64,000 nucleotides of DNA from positions 372,001 to 436,000 of the forward strand of contig JABCZI010000004.1 in assembly GCA_013289765.1 (NCBI GenBank), written 5' to 3'. The position numbers and the translations under genes are program-made. This document shows positions 27,688 to 36,668 of this stretch, in pieces. Positions within the stretch are counted from its first letter, which is position 1. Every line of letters starts with the position of its first letter. The notes beneath the pieces were generated by a model that made no database searches, was not told the DNA's origin, and worked only from the letters and a program-made list of their open reading frames with translations. This DNA is from Acidobacteriota bacterium. Lineage in GTDB: Bacteria; Acidobacteriota; Terriglobia; Terriglobales; Acidobacteriaceae.

Positions 27688-27966
27688 CTAGATTGTTGCG
27701 CGAGCTGAAAACGAGTGAGACTGCCAGGGCGTATCCAACACGGATGTGCGAGTGGGAGAAGAATTGCCTTCGCCCTGAATGTTGCCTGATCTCTGAACTC
27801 GCGCAGCGACGCACTGGCAGCTTCCCACATTTGATGGATCGGAACAACCCGCCGTGATGCTCTGAGACGTCTTACCTTGAGACAAACGATCACTGGGCGA
27901 TTGCGGAAAAGATGTTTCACACGAAAGAACAGCAATGAACAAAAAGAGCAGCAGCGGCTTTTGCAT
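27688..27966 (-). pseudogene. 5' remnant of an SLBB export gene, 92-codon frame
   Basis: The frame starts MQKPLLLFLFIAVLSC, still a good signal peptide, and continues through residues aligned with the first 83 residues of the SLBB protein at 23677. It then runs into about 10 unrelated residues (SHSFSARATI) and a stop two bases before the MaoC-SDR ATG. Homology ends near 27719. It may be simple debris, or it may now act as a coupled leader for the gene behind it. Confidence 0.75.
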
Positions 27967-28274
27967 GGTGGATTCAGTGATCCTATTGATCCGGAAGATC
28001 ATTCTACCAACTGCCCGCCGCAAAGAGGAATAGCTGATGGGCAGGATACTCAACACATGCGAGGATAGTTGACCCGGATACCTCACGCACACATTTTCCT
28101 GGTAATCCAATAATCCATGAATTTCATACGAATTGAAAGGAAAGGCTTGCGTGAGAATCAACCTTTAACCGATCGCTGATGATGGGTATTGCCTAGTTTA
28201 ACTGAGGCACTGCGCGCTTGATTTTCTGTGCTCCAATTGACGGGAGCGGCCATGAATCTAACTATAATCACCGA
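27967..28274. other. 308-bp intergenic region between the remnant and the cytosine deaminase
   Basis: Divergent gap containing the likely promoters of the minus-strand remnant/MaoC-SDR unit and of the plus-strand deaminase. The bases nearest the remnant resemble the SLBB upstream region in short blocks. No further gene, hairpin or RNA is seen. Confidence 0.35.
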
Positions 28275-28727
28275 ATGTCCACCTCCGAACAATCCGCAAT
28301 GCTAAGAGTAGCGATAGCCGAAGCCTGCAAAGGCCTATCCGAGGGTGGTATTCCTATTGGGGCTGCGATCTTCGATGAGACTGGGAAACTCATCGGAGCT
28401 GGCCGCAATCGCCGGGTGCAGAACAACGATCCTTCGCTGCATGGCGAGACTGACGCCTTTCGCAACGCGGGTCGCCAGCGCAGCTATCGCAAGCTGACCA
28501 TGGTCACCACGCTCGCGCCTTGCTGGTATTGCAGCGGGCTGGTGCGGCAGTTTGGTTTTGGCACGGTGGTTGTCGGTGAGAGTCGAAATTTCCAGGGTGG
28601 GATCGCTTGGCTACGTTCGCTCGGAATCCAGGTGATCGACCTTGATTCTCAGGAATGCGTTTCGCTATTGAGCGACTACATTCGCGCGAATCCTGCGGTC
28701 TGGAACGAAGACATCGGACAAGAGTGA
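28275..28727 (+). CDS. Cytosine deaminase, fungal (FCY1) type
   Basis: 150 aa. The zinc site is HGETDAFRNAG (HxE) with TTLAPCWYCSGLV (PCxxC). The rest follows yeast cytosine deaminase rather than bacterial CodA: GIPIGAAIF, TVVVGESRNFQGGIAWLRSL and the C-terminus PAVWNEDIGQE, matching the yeast ending WFEDIGE. It would hydrolyse cytosine to uracil and ammonia in the cytoplasm. ATG 28275 is chosen over the frame opening at 28218 because family members start close to this point. Confidence 0.85.
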   Translation: MSTSEQSAMLRVAIAEACKGLSEGGIPIGAAIFDETGKLIGAGRNRRVQNNDPSLHGETDAFRNAGRQRSYRKLTMVTTLAPCWYCSGLVRQFGFGTVVVGESRNFQGGIAWLRSLGIQVIDLDSQECVSLLSDYIRANPAVWNEDIGQE

Positions 28728-28765
28728 ATACGAACTCCCCTCGTCACTCCCTCTCCGAAAACGAA

Positions 28766-31700
28766 TTAAAACGCCACACTTAAGGACATCTGAATCTGCC
28801 TCGGGCTGCCAATGGTCTTGTTCGTAACACCCAACCCACTCAGAGTGGGGCTGACGTACAGTGACTGACCTGCGACAGGAAAACCGTTGAAGTTGATGTT
28901 CTGGCTTACATCATCAATCGGGATATCGAAACTCGCCGTATTGGTCACATTGAAAACATCGAACGTGAACTTCAAAGAAGATTGCTCAGTAATTTGAGTA
29001 ATTTTCATAAGCGAAATGTCAGCACGCCTTTGCCAGGACTGCCGGAAAATATTGCGCTGCCCGTGATCGATGAAATTCGTTTCATAAGGATCATTGGAGG
29101 GTATGGCGCCATTCAAGGCCCCAGGACTTAACAGAGGAAGGCCGAAGCAGTTCGGATTGAGCGCTGGCAGACCAGGGCTTGTCCCCGATGCGCCGGTCAA
29201 AGCCTGCTGCGGAGAACATCCAGAGAGCGGAACAACCGGATTCGTGATGCCATCGTTAACGCCGTAGAATATGCTGCCGACGGCGCCGGAGTAATCGACA
29301 ACACTGTAGGGTTGGCCGCTTTGGATGACTGTAAGGCCCGAAATAGCCCATCCATCCGCCATCCTGCCTTTCAACGAGGATGCCGAGAAGAATTTCGGAA
29401 ACTGGTACATGTACGTGAAATTCACCACGTGCTTGCGGTCGAAGTCCGAGAGTCCATAGCCGGAGCGCAGATTAAGAGGATTGTTGCCGTTGTAAAAAAG
29501 CCCCATTGCGCTTTGCTCGTCCGTCGCGTGCGAATAAGTATAGGAGAAGCCGACCTGCAAGCCATGGCTCATTCTTTTTTCAACGTGAGCCTGAAGTGCA
29601 TGATAGGCCGAGATACCAGCGGCGGTGTACGACTCCGATTCTGACGAATAACCGATGTAAGGAACACGCAGGTCGACGTTTCCGCCCTCAAACGTTTGCA
29701 GATACGGCTGTCCGTTGGGAAGTATCGCGGGTGTAAAAGTCGCGGCGTCGGTCAGGATCGAGTAGCCATAAGTATAGTCCTGCCCAAACGGGGTTCCCGG
29801 CCTGATCGGGTTACTTGGAGATGCAATCCGCGCCTGATTGAAAGGCAATGGAACGATCTCGTGACGCCCCAGATTGCCAACATACCCGATGTCTATAGCC
29901 AGGTCATTTCGCGGCTGCCACTGAATGTCCAGCGTTTGATTGAGAGTGTAAGGCAACTTGTTAGTTCGGTTGTAATCGGCGAACGAGAATAGGGGTAGAC
30001 CGGTTGAAATTGTGGCCGCATTCGGTATCACCAGATCTGCGGGATTACCGGAGGGTCCTGGCCCAAGCGTGGAGCCCCAGGGATTTTCGAAAGTGCTGCA
30101 GAACGAATACGCGTACGGGCTGCAAGCCTGCGAATTCACCCAGGGCGGTGACTGATTCACGCCGAAAGGGCCGCCGGCGATCACTCCTGAGGCAAAACCC
30201 GGAGAGAGATAAGTGAAGAGTTCCCCTCGATCATAGTACATGCCCCAGCCCGCACGAACCACAACCCTGTCGCTGAACATCTTTGGGCTCCACGCCAAGC
30301 CGAGGCGCGGCGCCAATCCCCACTGGCGCCCGGTGAGAGTCGAATCACTGACGCTCTTCGTCGGGAAAAGAGGATTGTTCCCTGCAACGATGAAGCCATT
30401 AGAAACGATTACGTCATTGGTCGCATCGTAGTTGTACCGTGACGGATCAAAGTTGAAAATGCGTCCATTTTTTTCCGTTAGACCTCCGTGATAATCGAAG
30501 CGCAGGCCGGCGCTAATACTCAAATTCGAACGGAGTTGAAATTTGTCTTGCAGATACCAGCCGGTTTCTTTCGATCGGTAATAGCGGTTGGCATCACCTT
30601 GCAAGAAGTTGGTGCTGATGAATCCGTTAGCGGTATAGGTGATGGGCGAACCCGTAAGGAAGTCAGCAAAATTGTTGAAGCCAATCATCCCCGTGTTCGT
30701 TCTTTCATCGCGCGCATTGAGTTGGGTATAGGAAAAGCTTCCACCGAAGGTCACCGTGTGCTTGCCATGGTTCCAGACAGCATTGAGAGAGGGCATCCAG
30801 CGATTTTGGAAAATGCCGGTGAAGGCGCCCTGCGAAGCCGCCGTCGAGCCGATATTCAGGCCGGCATTGAAGGGACCGCAAGGGCTAGAGGTCGAACAGC
30901 CGCCGGTATTTTGCGGAGAGAAATTTCCCAAGTCATCCACGATTGTGATGCCCGGAAAAACATTCGAGCCAAACGCATTGATGCCTGCCGCGGCGGGAGT
31001 GAAGGGCTGGCCAATGGTGCTGTAGATTTTTTCGCGGATAAACCCAAACACTTCCGCGACACTCAAGTTCGGGCGAATCGATTGGATGTTCGTAACCGAA
31101 GCAACCTGGCTGCCGGCGTCCAAATGCTGAGAGAAGCCTTGGACCGAGGAAAACCCGAAAGGTGCCGTCGTCGGGTCGTGCTGGTAGTAGTACTTCAATG
31201 CCAGCGTGTCTTTCGAGGTAGCCAAGTAATCAACATCGGAGACGGCCTGGTCGGAAATGAAGTAAGCCGGCTGCGTGAGGAAAACATTTTCCGGAAAGTT
31301 AATGGTTGGGACGGAAGTAGGATTCGCCGAGGGAAACAAATACTGGCCATTCGGCAGCTTATCGTTCAGCAGCGCAAGCGCGACTGGATCCACGTTGCCA
31401 GCATTTAGCGAAGTGCCAAAGTTATTATTGGCAACTGCCGCCAATGTCGCAGCGCTGCGATCGTCCGTAAGCCCGAATGGTACAGCGGTCCGCGAAGTTC
31501 CGATTTCCAAATCCGACACGTGAACGTGCTGGTAGCTGGCGAAACCAAAAAGCTTGTCCTTGATGATCGGGCCGCCGATCGTTCCACCCGCAGTGTAACG
31601 ATGTAACTGCGGAACTTTTTCGTTTGCGGGAATATTGCTGTCCTGTTTGTAGAAATACGGCGCAGCATTCAGCCAATCCGTTCCGCGGTGAACATAAGCG

Positions 31701-32599
31701 CTGCCGTGAACCGCGTTGGTTCCGGATGCAGTACTCATATCGATGTGAGCACCGCTGGTCGATCCCTGCTGTGCGTCATACATCGAGGTGTTTACGTGAA
31801 ACTCCTGGATCGTCTCCGGCGCCGGCGTCGGCAAAGCTTGTCCGATAGCCAGATACGGCGACGCCGTGCTCTGAATAATTTCCGCAGTGGTGCTGGAGGC
31901 TCCCGCTACCCCGGTATTGTTCACAATTCGCGCCGAGGCCACCTGGCTCGTGCTTTTCCCGTTGAACAAATTACTGGCATCCACTCCGTTCAGAAGAAAC
32001 GTGTTGCTCGTGTCGCGCTGTCCATTGGCCCAGATGGGCTGATTGCCCAGGCCGCTGTTGGCGCCAGTTCCGGCGGACAACTCGGCGTTCACTCCAGGCG
32101 ACAGAATGGCCAGCCCGGTAAAGCTGCCCGTAGGCAGAGGGATGGCCTCAATCTGAACTTTCTCAAGTACATAGCCGTTGGTGGTGTCGACAGCGTTCAG
32201 CAAAGGAACCGCCTCGACCTCTACAACCGTACCCACCTTACCGACAGACAGCGCCGTATTAAGAGTAGCGGTGCGATCCGCCTGCACGGTGATCGAAGGG
32301 ATTTTTTCGCCCTGGAAACCGTCGTGCGCGAAGGTCAGAGTGTAGGTGCCGATCGGAAGATTGACGAAATCGTAGATACCAGCTGGGTTCGTTTTTTGGC
32401 TGCGAGTGAGTTTCGTCTGATCACCCACGATCGTCACAGTAGTTTCTGGCAGAACGCTCCCGGTTTTGTCAGTGACCGTGCCCGTAATACCGCCAAGCGT
32501 TTGTTGAGCGTGGGCAGTTGGAGGATGGGCAGCTTGAATCCAGAGCGTTAGCGAAAGAAAAGCAATGCGTGCGCGTCTGTTAAACATGAATGACCTCAT
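28766..32599 (-). CDS. Oar-like TonB-dependent outer-membrane receptor, about 1277 aa
   Basis: Signal peptide (ARIAFLSLTLWIQAAHPPTA), then a carboxypeptidase-regulatory-like beta-sandwich (GGITGTVTDKTGSVLPETTV ... TNPAGIYDFVNLPIGTYTL, residues about 35-120). Next come a plug region (PLPTGSFTGLAILSPGVNAE) and a long barrel ending MSLSVAF, a typical outer-membrane C-terminus. This Oar architecture is abundant in Acidobacteriota. Starts at 32614, 32599 or 32587 are all possible; AGGAGG abuts the first. It lies between a cytosine deaminase and a permease/adenosine deaminase, which hints at nucleobase or nucleoside-derived substrates, but this is inference. Confidence 0.92.
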   Translation of the reverse strand: MRSFMFNRRARIAFLSLTLWIQAAHPPTAHAQQTLGGITGTVTDKTGSVLPETTVTIVGDQTKLTRSQKTNPAGIYDFVNLPIGTYTLTFAHDGFQGEKIPSITVQADRTATLNTALSVGKVGTVVEVEAVPLLNAVDTTNGYVLEKVQIEAIPLPTGSFTGLAILSPGVNAELSAGTGANSGLGNQPIWANGQRDTSNTFLLNGVDASNLFNGKSTSQVASARIVNNTGVAGASSTTAEIIQSTASPYLAIGQALPTPAPETIQEFHVNTSMYDAQQGSTSGAHIDMSTASGTNAVHGSAYVHRGTDWLNAAPYFYKQDSNIPANEKVPQLHRYTAGGTIGGPIIKDKLFGFASYQHVHVSDLEIGTSRTAVPFGLTDDRSAATLAAVANNNFGTSLNAGNVDPVALALLNDKLPNGQYLFPSANPTSVPTINFPENVFLTQPAYFISDQAVSDVDYLATSKDTLALKYYYQHDPTTAPFGFSSVQGFSQHLDAGSQVASVTNIQSIRPNLSVAEVFGFIREKIYSTIGQPFTPAAAGINAFGSNVFPGITIVDDLGNFSPQNTGGCSTSSPCGPFNAGLNIGSTAASQGAFTGIFQNRWMPSLNAVWNHGKHTVTFGGSFSYTQLNARDERTNTGMIGFNNFADFLTGSPITYTANGFISTNFLQGDANRYYRSKETGWYLQDKFQLRSNLSISAGLRFDYHGGLTEKNGRIFNFDPSRYNYDATNDVIVSNGFIVAGNNPLFPTKSVSDSTLTGRQWGLAPRLGLAWSPKMFSDRVVVRAGWGMYYDRGELFTYLSPGFASGVIAGGPFGVNQSPPWVNSQACSPYAYSFCSTFENPWGSTLGPGPSGNPADLVIPNAATISTGLPLFSFADYNRTNKLPYTLNQTLDIQWQPRNDLAIDIGYVGNLGRHEIVPLPFNQARIASPSNPIRPGTPFGQDYTYGYSILTDAATFTPAILPNGQPYLQTFEGGNVDLRVPYIGYSSESESYTAAGISAYHALQAHVEKRMSHGLQVGFSYTYSHATDEQSAMGLFYNGNNPLNLRSGYGLSDFDRKHVVNFTYMYQFPKFFSASSLKGRMADGWAISGLTVIQSGQPYSVVDYSGAVGSIFYGVNDGITNPVVPLSGCSPQQALTGASGTSPGLPALNPNCFGLPLLSPGALNGAIPSNDPYETNFIDHGQRNIFRQSWQRRADISLMKITQITEQSSLKFTFDVFNVTNTASFDIPIDDVSQNINFNGFPVAGQSLYVSPTLSGLGVTNKTIGSPRQIQMSLSVAF

Positions 32600-32802
32600 G
32601 CGAGTCGTAAACATCCTCCTGCGGGACCGTGCAATCTGGTCAAAAAAGACTACATGTTTTGTTCGAAGATGGTTTACTTGCCGCCCCAGGATGACTGACG
32701 ACTTTACGCGGGTTTCGTTGGGAATGGAAGTCCTTTGCCAGTCAAAATTTCTTTGGCGAAGATTAGATATTTTTATCGCTGTGACTCCAATCCTCCACGG
32801 TT

Positions 32803-34194
32803 TCACAGGGCAGTTGAAGCAGGCTGACTGCTGCGTCCACGAATCGCGAACCACGCCAACCCTGCCGCCAAATACGCAAGATAGATGTATGGCAGTTTGC
32901 CGTAAGGGCCCTCCGGCACGGGATAAAAATTCCCAACCAAGGCAAGCAACATGGCCAAGCCGGCCAGCCACGGAACCACTTGCGCTCCCGGATGGAACAC
33001 AGCTTGTTCACGCAAATAGTGCGGCAACGCAATGCAAACCAACGCGTAGGCGACGATGAAGCCATAGGTCGCAAGCGACCCCATCCAGCCATAGACATCC
33101 AGCCCGCTTGCGCCTCGGGCCGCCAGTATTGCTACGGGAAGCAGCGCCGCAATGCCAGTAATGACGACAGCGCGGTTTGGAGTTTGATTGCGTTCGTGCG
33201 TTTTGCCGAAATAGCTGTGCGCAAGCCCGTTGTGCGACATGCGCATCAACACTCGAGCCGCGGCGGTAATGCACGCCAGAGTTCCGGCAAACAGACTGAC
33301 TAGAGCGCCGATATCGATCAGCAGTCCAAGCACCGGCACACCACCAATCCGAGCCAGAAGGTACATCGGCGCCTCGCTCGTTCCCAAATCTCGCCCGGCA
33401 GTGTGGAACCCTAAAACCTCAGCGTAGGCGCAGACGGTGAAGAAAGCCCCTGCAAGCACTGCGCTTTGAATGACCGCGCGCGGAATTGTTTGCAGCGGAT
33501 TGCGTGCCTCCGACCCCAACGTTGTCGCGCTTTCAAAGCCAACAAAGCTGAACAGCGCGAGCACCAATCCCAGCCGAAGTCCGCTGCCCGTCGTGCCGTG
33601 CAGATGCAATTGTTCCCGGTCTAAATTCCAACCATGGCGTACCAGTAGCAACCCCACGACAACTACGATTATTGATACCGAAGCCGCTTCAATCCAAAGC
33701 ATGAGACGGGCAGAGATTTTTACGTCCCGATAGGCGATCCTCATCGAAACGCCAGTGACCAGCGTCGCCAGCAACACCGCGGAATAAACGTGGCCCGTGG
33801 CATCCCGTAACAATAAATTTGCGTAGTGATAAAAGCCACCGATCACGCTGGATCCCGTAGCCACGTAGGCGAGCAGTAAACTCCAGGCGACCGTCGCGCT
33901 GAGGCATGGCGGCAGAGTCAGCGACGCGTAGGTGTAGAGCGAGCCGGGAGAAGCGGAATGGCGGGCATACCGGCTTATGCATAACGCAACCAGCAACACC
34001 GCCACCGTGGCCAGCACATACGCCAGCCACGTACCATTTCCCGCAAGCGCGCAAACGAGCGGGATAGTTGCCACCGGCGTGGTAGTAGGAGCTATGGTGG
34101 AGACCGATTGCGCCAGCGTTTCCATGGGACATAAAATCTCCCGCCGCAAGCCATGGCCGGTGCTAACCACGTTGTCCGTCTCGGTTTGCGACAT
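32803..34194 (-). CDS. APC-superfamily permease
   Basis: 463 aa with about 12 hydrophobic segments. It opens APTTTPVATIPLVCALAGNG, has SPGSLYTYASLTLPP and GFYHYANLLLRD, then GLRLGLVLALFSFVGFESAT with TLGSEARNP, the standard amino-acid/polyamine antiporter motif. Nearest families move amino acids. Divergence from adenosine deaminase and closeness to the purine operon suggest it could import a purine-derived nitrogen compound, but specificity cannot be read. ATG 34194 follows GGGAAGGG; the open frame extends to 34245. Confidence 0.85.
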   Translation of the reverse strand: MSQTETDNVVSTGHGLRREILCPMETLAQSVSTIAPTTTPVATIPLVCALAGNGTWLAYVLATVAVLLVALCISRYARHSASPGSLYTYASLTLPPCLSATVAWSLLLAYVATGSSVIGGFYHYANLLLRDATGHVYSAVLLATLVTGVSMRIAYRDVKISARLMLWIEAASVSIIVVVVGLLLVRHGWNLDREQLHLHGTTGSGLRLGLVLALFSFVGFESATTLGSEARNPLQTIPRAVIQSAVLAGAFFTVCAYAEVLGFHTAGRDLGTSEAPMYLLARIGGVPVLGLLIDIGALVSLFAGTLACITAAARVLMRMSHNGLAHSYFGKTHERNQTPNRAVVITGIAALLPVAILAARGASGLDVYGWMGSLATYGFIVAYALVCIALPHYLREQAVFHPGAQVVPWLAGLAMLLALVGNFYPVPEGPYGKLPYIYLAYLAAGLAWFAIRGRSSQPASTAL

Positions 34195-34342
34195 GCAGCC
34201 AACCCTTCCCTCAAATTCGAACGAGGTCGGATTGTACAACAGCAAGGCAAGGCGGCTTCGGCGGGAATATCCGATGTGGTGTAATAATCTTGCAACGTTT
34301 CGCGTGGTTCGTGGGACAGTGGCTCGAAGAAAGCCGCATTAT

Positions 34343-35425
34343 ATGAAGCTCAATAAAGAACTGCTGGCGCGCCTTCCGAAAGTCCTTTTACACGAGCATC
34401 TGGACGGCGTGTTGCGCCCCCAAACCATCATTGATTTGGCTCGGGACGCCAGGTATGCCGGCCTTCCAACCAACGAGCCTCAGGCGCTCTCCGAGTGGTT
34501 TTTTCGCGGAGCCAATCAGGGCAGCCTCGCGAAATATCTGGAAGGCTTTGCCCACACCATTGCCGTAATGCAGACCGAAGAAGCGCTCCAACGTGTCGCC
34601 TACGAGCAGGCCGAAGATCTCAGTCGCGACGGAATCGTTTATTTTGAAACTCGCTTCGCGCCGGTCTTTCACACGCAAAAGGGGCTGACCCATCAGCAGA
34701 TTGTCTCCGCAGTATTGAAGGGATTGGAAAAGGGACGAAAGGATTTCGGCATCAGTTCCGGTCTGATCATTTGCGCCATGCGCAACATGAATACTTCGCT
34801 CGAGATGGCCGAACTCGCGGTCGATTTTCGCGCGCGCGGCGTCGTGGGATTCGATCTCGCCGGCGAGGAAGGCGGCTATCCGCCCAAGAAGCACGTGGAC
34901 GCTTTTCATTTCATTCAGCGTGAGAACTTCAATATTACGATCCACGCCGGAGAAGGTTACGGAAAAGAATCGATATGGCAGGCAATTCAATACTGCGGAG
35001 CCCACCGCATCGGGCACGGCACGCGTCTGATCGACGATATTGCCGTAGCAGAGGGCAAGGCGGTAAAACTGGGCCATCTGGCGCAGTACGTTCTCGACAA
35101 ACGCATCCCGCTGGAAATTTGCCTGCTGAGCAATGTGCACACGGGCGCGACGCCGAGTTTGGCGCAGCATCCTTTCCGCATTCTCTATCAGGAGAAATTT
35201 CGGGTCACACTCAATACCGACAACCGGCTGATGAGCCAAACTACAATGAGCCGGGAGTTCGAGGCCGCCGCGGAAACCTTTGGATTGTCTCTGGACGATT
35301 TTGAAAAGATCACCATCAATGCGATGAAGAGCTCTTTCCTGCCATATAAAGAGCGCCTGGGTTTTATCTATTCGTCTATCAAGCCCGGTTACGCCAGGAT
35401 TCGCGAATCGCTAAAGATCAAGTAA
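34343..35425 (+). CDS. add: Adenosine deaminase family protein
   Basis: 360 aa amidohydrolase converting adenosine to inosine. The metal ligands are in LLHEHLDGVLRP (usual HxH plus LDG), TIHAGEGYG (His and catalytic Glu), HRIGHGTRLI and NTDNRLMSQT (metal Asp; many ADAs have NTDDP). CLLSNVHTGA matches the family CPxSN segment. The frame is open far upstream, but ATG 34343 begins the recognisable protein. It is convergent, 4 bases apart, with the ureidoglycolate amidohydrolase. Adenine deaminase of the same family is a less likely alternative. Confidence 0.88.
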   Translation: MKLNKELLARLPKVLLHEHLDGVLRPQTIIDLARDARYAGLPTNEPQALSEWFFRGANQGSLAKYLEGFAHTIAVMQTEEALQRVAYEQAEDLSRDGIVYFETRFAPVFHTQKGLTHQQIVSAVLKGLEKGRKDFGISSGLIICAMRNMNTSLEMAELAVDFRARGVVGFDLAGEEGGYPPKKHVDAFHFIQRENFNITIHAGEGYGKESIWQAIQYCGAHRIGHGTRLIDDIAVAEGKAVKLGHLAQYVLDKRIPLEICLLSNVHTGATPSLAQHPFRILYQEKFRVTLNTDNRLMSQTTMSREFEAAAETFGLSLDDFEKITINAMKSSFLPYKERLGFIYSSIKPGYARIRESLKIK

Positions 35426-35429
35426 CAAA

Positions 35430-36668
35430 TCATTGGGACAACGCCGCGAGAGTTTCGGCAAGAACCAGCACTCCTCGCGCGATGTCTTCCGGAGATGCGT
35501 ACTCGTCGGGACGGTGGCTGTAGCCGTTGCGGCAAGGGATGAACAACATCGCGACCGGAGCGATGCGTGCGATAAAAAGCGAGTCGTGGTAAGCGCGGCT
35601 GACCATGGAAATGAAGCCCAACTCGTGCTTCCGGCAGGATTGAGAGAGTGCCTCGACCAATTCGGGTGCGCAATCCGCAGGAGCGTCGGCGTTCAGCAGT
35701 TCACTGCGAATCGATATCTGCCGCCGCTCTGCAATGGAGTCACCCTCGTTTTCAATTGTGCGGACGACGACATCGCGCCGTTCCAGGTTCGTATCGCGTA
35801 CATCCACGCTCAACCGAACTCGGCTCGGAATACTATTGACGGCGCCGGGAAACACTTCGCAGATGCCGACCGTCGCCACCGTGTCGATCGCTCCGCTGCT
35901 TCGCGCGGCGTTCTCAATGGCCAGAATCAATTCCGCCGCCGCGCATAAAGCATCGCGCCGGTCCGGCATCAAAACTCCGCCGGCGTGCCCCCCGGAACCT
36001 TCGATCATAACGCGCATGCTCGCAGGCGCAGCGATGTTCGTAACAATGCCCAGAGGAGTTTGCTGACGCTCCAGCAGCGGCCCTTGTTCGATGTGCAGTT
36101 CAATAAATGCTTTGTAGTATCCCTGCGGCAATCCGACCTGGTCGAGTTCGCCTGCGCAGCCAGCGTTTCGGCGAACTTCGTCCAAAGTGCCATCATCTTT
36201 ATCCCTCAGCTTCCTCGCAGCTTCGGGAGTAAGCGCGCCTGTCAGCAGCCTGCTTCCGAGGCATCCGATACCAAACCGTGTCGGCTCTTCCGAAGTGAAG
36301 ATGAGCAACTCGATCGAATGCCTGGGACGAAACCCGCTTTGCCGCAACGTCCGTATCGCTTCGAGCCCACCCAGCACTCCAACCACGCCATCAAATTTCC
36401 CAGCATTCGGAATGGCGTCAATGTGCGAGCCTGTGCCTACAACCGGAGCTTTCGGATCGGAGCCATTCCAGCGGGCAAAAATATTTCCCACCGCATCCTG
36501 GCGCACCGTAAGCCCAGCTTCTGCGCAACGTGTTTTCATCCAGTCTCGAGCTTTGAGATCCGTGGGCGTGAAAACAATTCGTGTTACGGCCGGAGATTCA
36601 GCGTCAGAGAATGAAGCGAGTGCATCGATTTCGGAGAACAAGCGATCTCGATCGACAATAAGACTCAT
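35430..36668 (-). CDS. Ureidoglycolate amidohydrolase (M20-type metalloenzyme)
   Basis: Last gene of the purine operon. It hydrolyses ureidoglycolate to glyoxylate, CO2 and two ammonia. 412 aa; TGSHIDAIPNAGKFDGVVGV carries the first metal His/Asp and LLIFTSEEPTRFGIGCLGSR the bridging Glu pair. That last string is the plant UAH version, unlike the EEEGVRF form of the paralogue at 37413. Further: FIELHIEQGPLLE, GGHAGGVLMPDRRDAL and SRAYHDSLFIARI. The ATG (36668) overlaps the upstream stop (ATGA). An N-carbamoyl amino acid hydrolase is the generic alternative; context favours UAH. Confidence 0.87.
   Translation of the reverse strand: MSLIVDRDRLFSEIDALASFSDAESPAVTRIVFTPTDLKARDWMKTRCAEAGLTVRQDAVGNIFARWNGSDPKAPVVGTGSHIDAIPNAGKFDGVVGVLGGLEAIRTLRQSGFRPRHSIELLIFTSEEPTRFGIGCLGSRLLTGALTPEAARKLRDKDDGTLDEVRRNAGCAGELDQVGLPQGYYKAFIELHIEQGPLLERQQTPLGIVTNIAAPASMRVMIEGSGGHAGGVLMPDRRDALCAAAELILAIENAARSSGAIDTVATVGICEVFPGAVNSIPSRVRLSVDVRDTNLERRDVVVRTIENEGDSIAERRQISIRSELLNADAPADCAPELVEALSQSCRKHELGFISMVSRAYHDSLFIARIAPVAMLFIPCRNGYSHRPDEYASPEDIARGVLVLAETLAALSQ

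Noticed and set aside
30488-31408. 306-codon plus-strand frame
   Set aside because: Antisense to the well-supported TonB receptor; Arg-rich composition without any family pattern.
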